Assembly: GCA_947396885.1 (NCBI GenBank)
Contig: OX377204.1
Coordinates: 2,232,001 to 2,296,000, forward strand
Reading direction: 5' to 3'
Source of the DNA: Heligmosomoides polygyrus polygyrus
Lineage: Eukaryota; Nematoda; Chromadorea; Rhabditida; Heligmosomidae
Length of the DNA: 64,000 nt
Shown: positions 10,113 through 19,277 of the stretch, one piece after another
Layout: each line of letters starts with the position of its first letter
Numbering within the stretch: the first letter of the stretch is position 1
Made by a program: the position numbers and the translations under genes
Notes under the pieces: model-generated
What the model was told of the DNA's origin: nothing
Databases searched by the model: none
What the model saw: only the letters and a program-made list of their open reading frames with translations

Positions 10113-11440
10113 TGTACTATACGCCATGTAAGCCCAAAGTAGGGCAGCAGAGTTTGATGTTGACAAAGCAAAGCCCTGAAACAGCCATCAACTCGCAGCT
10201 TGTGCTTCTCAAAGCTGAGACTTTTAATAGCATCAAAACTTAAATCGGTGACCTCGGTGACACTACCAGTTATGAAGCCGTCCATACAACATGAGAATGA
10301 AGTTGGTGTTATTGGCTCCCAGGTGGAGTAATTTCGTTTTTTTCTATGGATGAAGTAAAGCTCATTCCATTGTCTAGGGATGTAGCTCGTCGCTTAAAAT
10401 TTGTATTCTTTACAGGCCTTATTAGGGAAACACAATGAGCACTCCACCGACAGTCAACGAGGATTTAGGTTCTGGTTCAGGTTCTGGGCTAAATGCGGCT
10501 TTAAGGTGCTTCCACGATGCTCTGTAGAACGAGAAGACATGGCTTACTCAGAGAAAGCGCGACGACGTTCGCCGACCACTCTCCTTTTATCCAAATTTCA
10601 TCGTCCCCATTCCGCAGCAAATTGAAATGAGCGAAAAGTGACCTCTCCGCAAAGGAATGGAAAACGATACGATGCGAGTTCTCTCAAGAAGTGCTTTCTG
10701 CTGTTGCTTCATGAGCAAAAACCTCAGAAGAACGACGACGACGACGAGATGAGCCGGCAATGCCAAGACGGTAATTCCTTCTTCTGCAAACAAACAGAAA
10801 AACTCCGCGATAACCGGAAGCGTTTTTGCACAGAAGCCGGCGAGCTGTCAGACATCCGTTATTAATGAGCCACGTCTTGACAACGTGCAGCTCGTGACGG
10901 AGCACACTCGCCGTTTTCTCCTTCTTCTCTGACCAACGGGATCTATACGTTTCGGCTGCTGCTGCTGCTCCCTCAGAGGCGTCTAGATGGCCGCCGCCGC
11001 CGCCGATGACGACGACGACGGCGACGGCGACGAGATATTGCGGTCGGGATCGCCGCGGCTATCTACGGCGATCGGTTTGAGCGCGTGGGCTGTTGTGCTG
11101 TAGTGTCTGGTTTCCACACACAGGCGACGGGAACCGACGGGGGACACGACGCTGGCGGCGGCGGCGGCGGTGGCCTTCTCGAGACTTAGCCCAATTCCTG
11201 AACGATTAGGTGTTTGGTGATAGGTGACGGCGCCTGATAGTCGCTGATCACGAGCGAGCCTCGTCCAGCTACCCTTCGCAAATTCCTGTCGTTCTTTTAC
11301 AAATCGGAAGTGATCGCTGCTACTTCCGTCTGTTTGCGGCTGCGACTTCGCGCATCTTTTTCTATACTTGTTCTCAGCTATTATTAGCCAATTAATTTGT
11401 TCATCGATGAAGTTCATATTTATCGTTAGTTTTACCTTTT
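10113..11440. other. GC-rich unassigned region with a low-confidence exon
   Basis: A 144-codon minus-strand ORF at 10983-11417 contains poly-Ala and poly-Ser runs from (GCC)n and (GAC)n tracts. It also has a more complex stretch, SPVGSRRLCVETRHYSTTAH. It could be an exon of a real gene or chance coding in a simple-repeat region. I found no domain and no convincing splice partners. Nothing else is recognised here. Confidence 0.25.
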
Positions 11441-11443
11441 ACT

Positions 11444-11749
11444 GGGCGCGTGTAGCGCAGTCGGAGGAGGCGCCGGCTGTGGCGTGCACCCGATACCAGG
11501 TTCCTGGTTCGGATTTCCAGCCCAGGCCAACAAAGCCTTCCATCCCTCCGGGGTCGGTGAATTGGTACCAGACTTGCTTGGGAAGGATAAAGCGCTGACT
11601 TGTTCATCGGCTGGCCACCGCAAGTCATTGTGTGGCCAAATACGCATTCAAGACGCCTCCACGACATCCCGTAGAAGTAGAATGCGTGGCGCATCCCAAA
11701 AGGGATTGAGCAACGCCGTCCTTTATCCTTTTATCCTTTACCTTTTACT
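11444..11749 (+). mobile_element. tRNA-derived SINE, copy 3 (near-consensus)
   Basis: A well-preserved reference copy. The head opens GGGCGCGTGTAGCGCAGTCGG, where TAGCGCAGTCGG is a perfect Pol III A box. The B box GGTTCGGATTTCC lies about 45 nt further on, with one extra base compared with the tRNA consensus. The body is unrelated to tRNA. The 3' end is a short repeat, CCTTTTATCCTTTACC. GGGCG at the start can pair with CGCCC just after the B box in the best copies, like a remnant acceptor stem. There is no coding capacity; mobilisation by a LINE in trans is presumed. Confidence 0.85.
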
Positions 11750-11967
11750 AATGCGCAAAACCTTGGTAATCTAGGTGCAGGTTTAGGAAACGCTATCTCT
11801 GGTTGAATGGTGAAGAGATCTTTCAGTCTTTCAGCTACAACAATATTCTAGCAGTGGCTGCGTTTAATAGGAAGCTTCATTAATTAAGCCTTGGAAATTA
11901 CTACGTTCCAGTGATCCAAATGTGTTCTAACTCTTTTTGCTTAGGCCTGGAAAGGATGGCAAAGAGG

Positions 11968-12188
11968 CTATATATTGTTAAAGAATGTTTTGTTGTGATC
12001 AAAACTCTTGCGCAAGGCGGGACTCGAACCAGCACCTTCTGTTTTCCGTTCTGGGATGCTACGCCTTACACCACCGGCGCTGTTTGATCGCACGAAACAT
12101 CCCTGCCCGGAAAGCAGAAGAAGCTAGTTCGAATCCCGCCTGGCGCGAGAGTTTTGATCGCAACAAAACATCCTGTAACAACATATAG
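11968..12188. mobile_element. Foldback with paired tRNA-like modules, copy P1
   Basis: The ends CTATATATTGTT and ATGTTTTGTTGTGATC on the left are mirrored on the right. Just inside each end sits a tRNA-like segment: 12010-12080 on the minus strand, with a perfect B box GGTTCGAGTCC, and a shortened one near 12127-12150 on the plus strand (GTTCGAATCCCGCC). Both point outward. Confidence 0.65.
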
Positions 12189-12530
12189 ATGCAACTACAA
12201 TTGAGGCTCTACACATTTCGTAGGTTAATTTCTAAGCACGACAAGGCTATTCCACCTTCACTTCTGCTTTGTTACTCCGCATTGAACGCCGGTCTTTGCC
12301 CTTTTTGGACCCCGTGGCCTGCAATAAAAGCGAACTTCACCCCTGTGCCCCTTGTTAGATGCACTACAACACCATATAGGCCTTATTGAGAATCGTTGGG
12401 GTGATTTCACAGGTGTTCCTTGAAGGGAAACTATGGAAAGAGTGGTTCATATAATGTGTTTGACGTTGGATTTGCATCACATTTCCGTCCATTATACTGC
12501 AATGTTCACTTCACTTCTCTGGTAGCTGGA
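12189..12530. other. Unannotated spacer
   Basis: I see no gene or repeat that I can support in this interval. Confidence 0.3.
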
Positions 12531-12787
12531 GGTTGCGTGGTAGCGCAGAGGGAGGAGGCGCCGACTGTCTCGTGAATGGTTTTTGGTTCCATTATCCGCC
12601 TAGGCCATTCAAACCTCTCATCCACTGGGGTCGGTGAATCGGTACTAACGTTGGCTAGGAGTATGAAGCTCTGCCTTTTCGGTTGAGTGGCTAAATACCC
12701 ACTTGAATTGCCTCGTACATAGAGTAGAAGTGCAGTGCATGGCGCATTCTTCAAAAGACTTGGCTAATGCCAACCTTTATCCTTTAC
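12531..12787 (+). mobile_element. tRNA-derived SINE, copy 4 (diverged)
   Basis: The A box TAGCGCAGAGGG is recognisable; the B box has decayed to GGTTCCATTATCC. The tail CCTTTATCCTTTAC is kept. Confidence 0.7.
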
Positions 12788-13020
12788 TGGACTAGCAGGG
12801 CAAGTGCAACTTACAGAAACCTATCCAAAAAAGAGAAGCGTGAGTTTTGGTCTACTCTAATTACCTATTCCTCTTAAGCTCTGATTTTTAATTTCAGAAA
12901 AATCTTCATTTGTACTTGTGAAACTTATTTACAACTAAAAATTTATTTTCCATTAAAAATTAACACTTTACACATTTCTTTACTCTTTTAAATGTCTATT
13001 TCGTTTCCTATGTTTCATAT

Positions 13021-13315
13021 GGGCGCATGTAGCGCAGTCGGAGGAGGCGCGACTGTCGCGTGCACCCGATACCAGGTTCCTGGTTCGGATTTCCCGTCCA
13101 GGCCAACGAAGCCTTCCATCCTTCCGGGGTCGGTGAATTGCTACCAGACTTGTCTAAGAAAGCTAGAGCGCTGACTTGTTCATCGGCTGGCCACCGCAAG
13201 TCATTGTATGGCCAAATACGAATTCATGTCGCCTCCATGATATCCCTTAGAAGTAGAATGCGCTGGCGCGTCCCAGAATGGATTGAGTAACGCCGTCCTT
13301 TACCCTTATCCTTAT
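13021..13315 (+). mobile_element. tRNA-derived SINE, copy 5
   Basis: Full-length with perfect A box and B box. The tail is CCTTTACCCTTATCCTTAT. Confidence 0.8.
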
Positions 13316-13369
13316 AGTTATGTTTCATATTGGTTGTGGAATAAGTAGTGAGTGAAAGAAGAGTTATTG

Positions 13370-13455
13370 GTGATGTTGATTAGCCACACGAGATTGGTAA
13401 ATCCGCTTATTGGCCGACGTTTCGGCAAAATCTCCTTCTCCAAGGGCCTAAATGA
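13370..13455 (-). repeat. Second relative of the hammerhead-like repeat (degenerate)
   Basis: On the minus strand this contains GGAGAAGGAG, then TTTTGCCGAAACG, then AATAAGCG. The same order as the arms of the palindrome at 63388-63520 (GAAGAAGGCG, GCCGAAACATTG, AATAAAGCG) is kept. The CTGA core is not conserved here and there is no SL1 sequence. Confidence 0.35.
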
Positions 13456-13620
13456 GATAGAACATTCACAGAGTTGAACGACCAAATCCGTCGACAAAGT
13501 CTTCCAGGAAAGCCGATGAAGTGCTTCTAAGCAAACCAAAGAGATCAACTACAAAAGTGAATCCACAGTGAATGGTTGAAGAGATCACAAGCTAGGCACT
13601 CGGTATTTTAAATACCGACT

Positions 13621-13667
13621 GGAACCTGGTATCAGGTGCTCGCGACAGTCGGCACCTCCTCCGAGCT
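13621..13667 (-). mobile_element. tRNA-derived SINE head fragment, copy 6
   Basis: Only the promoter half remains, without the tail. Confidence 0.55.
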
Positions 13668-13964
13668 CTATATGCTCCGAGTCAGGCTTATAAGAATTTC
13701 GGTATTGAATCAGGCAGCAGAAGCGTTTTGTACACCATATTTCGCTTTCACGGGGCAAATTCCGTCGCTGATGACGGCAACTTGTCGAGTTTGGAGCAAT
13801 TTAGAACGACAGCATTTTCAGTGGCGCGTGAAACCGCAGACGGGAGAGGCTCTTGGTCCGGGTCACGCTTAGGCCAGCGAATCCTTCCGTCCTTCCAAGG
13901 AAAATGAATTAGTACCTGGCTTAAATGGACAGGAAGAGGTCCATTTAAGCTTACTTTACATTAA

Positions 13965-14768
13965 ACAGAATACTCTTTAAAAAGGTGAGAATGATTATTT
14001 GTTCGAGGAAAATTTTAGTATGATTTCTTTGAACTTTAAATTCGCTTACCAAATAAGTGAACACTTTGCTTGAAATTTTGCGAAATTTTCATTTTTTTTG
14101 TGGAAAAACAAAGGGTTAAATCGTGTTTTAAAGAAATGGAGAGCGGTAATTTTTTTGTTGCCAAAAAAGACATTGCGCCATGCCCTCGTCCAAAACGTCG
14201 CGAATTCTATTCGACTAATAGCAGCATTTCTGTATGCATGGAGTTTCACAATTACAAACAACGCAACATAGATAACTGTAAAAAACCACACATATCTCCA
14301 CTTTCATGAATTATGTAAGCAGTGTTTACACTAGCAATCGAATAAAAATCGCGACGAGCATTTCGAGTGCAAGGCGCAATCTGGTCTTTTAGTGTACTAT
14401 ATGACTGCTGTTTGTTGCCTTTAAAAAAATTTAGCCTGTTGTTTTTTCTCAAAAAGTAAAAACTTAATAATATTATTACACTCATTCAGGCAGCTGAAGC
14501 AAAGAAAAACTCAAGAAAAGTTATTCTAAATTTTCCTTGAACAAAAAATTATTCTAAGCATCTTGAAGAGTCTGTAGTTTAACCTGTAAGGCCCCTTTTA
14601 TACTTCCGACGCCGAGCGATGTGACGGCATGTAAAGTAGCCAAATTGATCGATTGCGTCGCTCAATCAATATGGCCACTATACATGGTGTCGCGTCGCTC
14701 GGCGTCGAAGTCAGCTTAGAATGGTGTCCAATTTGGTTTGAAAAGTGTCTGACTCAGGGTGAAAATGG
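13965..14768. repeat. Large AT-rich palindromic element, copy 1
   Basis: It shares the inverted arms and end motif (…TGAAAATGG) of the fuller copy at 52740-53532. It carries a Tourist-like MITE at 14590-14711. Short ORFs in the arms are symmetric by-products of the palindrome. Confidence 0.55.
14590..14711. mobile_element. Tourist-like MITE, copy 3
   Basis: Left end GGCCCCTTTTATACTTCC after TAA (14587-14589). The right terminus is truncated after GGCGTCGAAGT. It is nested in the AT-rich palindrome. Confidence 0.7.
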
Positions 14769-14788
14769 TATAAATATTATATTAGACC

Positions 14789-15070
14789 TGGCTCGTGTAG
14801 CGCAGTCGGAGGAAGTACTGGCTGTCGCGTGCACGCGATAGTTCCTGCTTCGGGTTTCCCCTTCAGCCTTCCATCCTTCCGGTATCGGTTAATTGGTACC
14901 AGACTCGTCTGAGAAGAACAAACCGCTGAATTGTTCGTCGTCTGGCCACCGCAAGTCGTTCTATGGCCAAATATGCCTTCAAATCGCCTCCACGACATCC
15001 CGTAGAAGTAGAATGCGTGTCGTATCCCGAAAGAGATTAAGTAACGTCGTGTTTTACCTTTATCTTTATT
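14789..15070 (+). mobile_element. tRNA-derived SINE, copy 7
   Basis: The A box is perfect (TAGCGCAGTCGG); a short deletion removes part of the region around the B box. The tail is TTTACCTTTATCTTTATT. Confidence 0.75.
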
Positions 15071-15244
15071 ATATTGGACCACTTGCGTCATTGCGAAAAG
15101 CATTTACGCCGGGCCATAGTAATGGCGTCTGCAAAAACGGAAGCACAGTAGATGTATTGCAGCTGTTCAAGATACCTATTTGTGTGCATTCCGGAAATAT
15201 TCGACTAGCGTATCTCATTTAGACTCAAGAAACCACTTTTCTAA

Positions 15245-15365
15245 GGCCCCGTTTATACTTCCATCGTCGAGCGACGCGATGCCATATATAGTGGCCAAAT
15301 TGATCGACCGCGTCGCTCGATCAATTTGGTCACTACACATTCATTCGCGTCGCGCGTCGCGCGCA
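15245..15365. mobile_element. Tourist-like MITE, copy 4
   Basis: Left end GGCCCCGTTTATACTTCC after TAA (15242-15244). The right terminus is lost within a CGCG-rich run. Confidence 0.65.
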
Positions 15366-15544
15366 CACGCTATGGCCACGTTCTGCGAGGGAAAGAACAC
15401 AGCGTCCGCAAGACAGGCCTTGAGTTGGAATTGTCACTAAAGCAGGCTAAAAGATGCCCGGAGGAGCGCTGGTCCATATGTTACACATGGAAATGAAAGT
15501 AACTGGCGTCCACCCTAATCAGGCGCAGGATCGCGAAAGACTCC

Positions 15545-15921
15545 AGGGCCCGGATTCATGAACGTGGCCGGCGGTAACTCCTACTCCGATTTACCTCGAA
15601 GGCCACTTACCGGCAAATTAGAGGAAACTTACCTCTGCTTCTGATTCATGACCGTCAAAGCAAGAGTTTTGTCCATGTCGAGTATTGGTTTGGCGGGTGA
15701 TTTGGCAACGGGCCAGAGTCGTTGCGCTGAATCAGAAGCTAGCAGCAGAGCGAAACCCTTGCTCTGGAGGCAAATGTTCTCCGACGTGCTGGCAAGGTAG
15801 CATTTACCTCGAAACCTACCTCTGGTTTCCCCCGCCGCGCGTCCATGAATGGCGCGTAAATGGGGAGTGGCGATAGGTTCTGCACTTACCTGCTGGTAAG
15901 TCGCTCATGAATCTGGGCCCA
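15545..15921. mobile_element. ~375-bp MITE with GGGCCCGGATTCATGAAC ends
   Basis: The left end GGGCCCGGATTCATGAAC is mirrored by CTCATGAATCTGGGCCC at the right. A relative with the same ends is at 54543-54899. Target duplication is unclear. Confidence 0.6.
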
Positions 15922-16204
15922 GAAGAGCGGACCCCGCGACAAAGCGGGACAAGCGTTGAAGAAAAAGAAGAAGAAGACTCAACATTGCTATGTGAAGACT
16001 CAGACTAGTCCACACCCCGATTTGTCCATTAGTACCCGGAGAACCCGCTGCTGAGGATAAATGCTTTGCCAATGTATTCGTCACTATCGAAAACCTCTAT
16101 AGAAGAATTCTAAGCAGGTTGTCTTATCCATACAGGATACCACGAACTTGTATTGAAATTTAACGAATGGAGACCAGTGCAAAACTCCTCCTCCCTGAGA
16201 TCTC

Positions 16205-16735
16205 TCCATTAGTTAAAAAGAGGTAGAATCTTGATGGCTCTGACGGGTGCAGACATTGCTGGAGAGAGCTGAGGAAAGAGGAGCGAGTATTCTCCAGGCG
16301 CAACTTTGGTGATGGAACTCTCATGGTTTGGGCTGCGTTTCCTGGATACAGACATGTTGCCTTGGAGTTCGTCTCATTTAGGATGAACAGTTCGTCTCAT
16401 GTAGGATGTAGGACAAAGACTACCAGAAGTTGCTCGGAGATTACCTTCTGCCACATTTCAGAAGATTTCTTAGACACACCTTATTTTCCAACAAAATAAT
16501 GCATCCATACACGTATCACAGTCAACAACAGATTGGCTTAACACCTGCAGAATTCAACTTTTAGAGCGGCCTAGTGGTTCTCCAGATAGATAACTTGTAG
16601 GGCATTCTTCTACACAAACTGTACAAAAATGGAACCACTTACACTTTGGTTTCTGATCTGAAGAACGATGTACTTGATGCATGGACCCATGTAGAGCAAA
16701 CTGTTATTGATAACTTTATTAGTAGTATGCTTACT
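16205..16735 (+). pseudogene. Tc1-like transposase pseudogene
   Basis: The reading LDGSDGCRH-WRELRKE, then FSRRNFGDGTLMVWAAF, then SFRMNS is a clear Tc1-family DDE core. The second catalytic Asp, normally in FQQDNA, is Asn here (FQQNNASIHVS, codon at 16495-16497). The NPIE block that carries the third acidic residue is deleted after SPD. Frameshifts and stops are frequent. The protein cannot be functional. Confidence 0.75.
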
Positions 16736-16851
16736 TCTTACTTTGTCTGTAGATACCTCTCAGATTAATTTTTTTTATGAACTGAACTTATATTTTGCAC
16801 CAATCTCCATCCGTTAAATTTTCAATACAGGTTTGTGGTACCCTGGGGCCG

Positions 16852-17031
16852 AATTCATCAACGACTTACAGCAGTTTAACAGAGAAAATACAGCCAAAAT
16901 CCCTGATAGGGTGTCTTATCACGATATAGTGAGCGATAAGCCGCGTTATCTGAATTTTCCGCTGCGAATTCTTTGTTGAAGTTGTCTAAGTCGCTGATGA
17001 ATCCGACCTCTGCATGGATAAGATAGCCTGC
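16852..17031. mobile_element. ~180-bp MITE with ATTCATCAACGACTTA ends, copy 1
   Basis: GAATTCATCAACGACTTA at the left mirrors TAAGTCGCTGATGAATCC at the right. Other copies are at 47492-47656 and, split by later insertions, at 22786-22855 plus 25163-25187. It also marks the left edge of the segmental duplication. Confidence 0.65.
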
Positions 17032-17327
17032 CTAGAATTCCTCTATATAGGTTTTCGATAGTGAGGAATACAGTGGTAACATCATTTAGCCTCGCCAGCA
17101 TGTTCTTCGGGTACTATGGACAAATCGGGGTGAACCTATAATTTTGCACCAGGGTATAGGGATGCACGCACGACTGTAAGGCCTAGGGTATACTCTCGCG
17201 TCGCTCCATAGACGGGCGTAGGGCAACTGTCAAAGTCGCGCCTTCGCTGCAGTGGCTGACGGCGCAATGGGGCGCGGTTGTCAGTTGACGCGCCATCGCT
17301 CCCGCGACGCGTCGCAGAGGGGTGTTA

Positions 17328-17470
17328 AGGCCCTCCCCGACTTCTGCGGCGTTGCCGCTGCCCTATCCTTCATCATAGGACAGGGACACAGAGCTCGCCG
17401 CCAGCGGCGTCCCTGCCCTATCCCTAACCATAGCGGCGAGCGGCGTTGCCGCAGGACTCTGTGGGACCTT
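17328..17470. mobile_element. Inner 143-bp MITE (AGGCCC… family)
   Basis: Ends AGGCCCTCCCCGACTTCTGC and GCAGGACTCTGTGGGACCTT, flanked by TTA (17325-17327, 17471-17473). Related to the element at 37191-37581. Confidence 0.65.
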
Positions 17471-17473
17471 TTA

Positions 17474-18573
17474 GGCCTATGGTATACTCCCGCGTCGCTC
17501 CATGGACGGGCGCAGGGCAACTGTCAACGTCGCGCCTTCGCTACAGTGGCGGACGGCGCAGTGGGGCGCGGTTGTCAGTTGACGCGCCATCGCTCCCGCG
17601 ATGCGTCGCAGAGGGGTGTTATAAGCGGGAGTGAAACATACTCCCGTGCGGCGGCCGTCGCAGCCCGTCGCTCGTCGCAGTGCAGTGCCCGGGCTGCGAT
17701 GGTCGCGGGGGGGGGGAGCGCTTGTGGTGCCCTATTCTATGCACTTCCGCTCACGTATTTCGACACTTCCTTGGTTCGTGACCATACCACAGCAATTTCA
17801 AAACGTCTGGTGATGTTGGGTGGTCATGTGATGTCTCTGTTGTTCTCCTCGTAGAGTTTTCATCGTGGCTAGACATATTTTGGGTTTTCTTCGACGGCTT
17901 GAATGGTTAGTTTTTGAGGAGATATTTTTCTAGGCTTTTTTCCCACTTTGTGCCGATCCTCGCACTTTTTCACCTTTGAACTTCCTCGTCGGCACCGAAA
18001 TCTAAATTTCTGTGCCAGACAAGCCACGCGGAGGTTCTGTTGATATGTCCGGCACAGAAATGTGCCAATTGAAGGCCGTTTTTTTCGGAGTCATGTTTTT
18101 CTAGCGGCGTTCAAAAATTGGGCCTCAACTGGACGATTCCGTGCTGGACACGTCACGAGAATCCTGTCGTGTCGTGTGAAGCGCAGAAACGTCGGTTTCC
18201 GTACCTGTGGGTGGAAAGAGAAACGAAAGAAAAGCATGAGTTGGCACGGGCATGACGGAAACCACCCTAGCAAAACATGATATCGACGAAATACCCTTGA
18301 AAACAACAATCCTACAACGGTACGCGGATTAGAAGGTGAGAAAACGAGAATAAAACGCGAAATCGTGAACGAATTGTCGAGAAAACAAGGAATCCAGGAT
18401 AAAAGGGCACTGAATCAGCTGATTCGCTAAAATTCTGCAAAAGTCTCCGTCTGCAGAACTGCGTGAACTATGTCTCTCCTCAGCGATGGCGACGGCTCGC
18501 GACGCGCATCGCGAGCCGTCGCATCGCTGTGCACTCCCGTCTCGCTGCAGCGGACGGGAGTATACCATAGGCC
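17474..18573. mobile_element. Inner 1.1-kb element, same family as its host
   Basis: Ends GGCCTATGGTATACTCCCG and its complement; flanked by TTA (17471-17473, 18574-18576). It shares the left TTA with the preceding MITE. A strong hairpin lies at 18483-18528. Confidence 0.7.
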
Positions 18574-19252
18574 TTATACCTCCGAGTGGCGGGAGCGGAA
18601 CATACTCCCGTGCGACGGGCAGCGTTCGCGGAGGGGGAGTGCTTGCCATGCTCTATTCTGTACACTTCACTTCCTTGGTTCGTGACCGTACCACAGTGAT
18701 TTCAACACACGTCTGGTGATGTTTTGGTAGTCATGTGATGTCCCTGTTGTTCTCCTCATAGGGTTTCCGTCGTGGCTAGGCTCATTTCGGGCTTTTTTCT
18801 CCTGTGACTTCCTTGCCGGCACGAAAATCCACATTTCTGTGCCGAACAAGTGATAGTGAGTTTCTTTTCACATGTCCGGCAATGAAATGTCCGAATTGAA
18901 CGGCTACTTTTTTTGGAGGAGATATTTTTGTAGACCTTTTTCCCACTTTTGTGAGAAACGAAATAAATGCATGAGTGAGCACAGACATGACGGAAATCAC
19001 TTTAGCGAAACACGACATCGGCGAAACACCTTTGAAAACAACAATCCTACAACGGCATACGGAGCAGAAGGCGATAAAACGAGAAAAATCACGAACGAAG
19101 CTAGGCCTAACCTGCCATCACTCAGCATGCGCTAAGCAGAGAGACTGCTTTCTGCTCTCCTCATAGTTTCTTGTGCTAAGGACAAGTGATTTAATTCACC
19201 ATGCTTAATAGCTACGTGACGATTGTTATTGCACAGAATGACCGTTGACAGT

Positions 19253-19258
19253 TTTATT
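19253..19258 (-). promoter_or_regulatory. Polyadenylation signal AATAAA, CAP gene A
   Basis: AATAAA on the minus strand, 20 nt after the stop codon. The same position in gene B has changed to AACAAA. Confidence 0.6.
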
Positions 19259-19277
19259 TGTGAGTCCTGTACGATCA

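Larger units (their letters stand above)
16010..17142 (+). mobile_element. Tc1-like element with ~120-bp TIRs
   Basis: Bases about 16013-16135 are the reverse complement of about 17024-17140, forming long TIRs around a decayed plus-strand transposase. A ~180-bp MITE (16852-17031) sits between the transposase and the right TIR. The right TIR is repeated at 25188-25330 in the second duplication unit. Confidence 0.65.
17180..19107. mobile_element. 1.93-kb nested insertion present only in unit A
   Basis: The left end is TAA|GGCCTAGGGTATACT and the right end is GAAGCTAGGCC|TAA. Unit B has the uninterrupted site with a single TAA (25901-25903). Removing two inner elements (17328-17470 and 17474-18573) leaves an outer element of about 680 bp. 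The tandem similarity of 17184-17330 to 17487-17630, and of about 17636-18330 to 18597-19070, reflects insertion of one family member into another. No transposase is present. The TWA target suggests PIF/Harbinger mobilisation. Confidence 0.8.

Noticed and set aside
12010..12080. Possible tRNA gene with a perfect B box
   Set aside because: No anticodon stem, only four acceptor pairs, and the segment is one arm of a dispersed palindrome.
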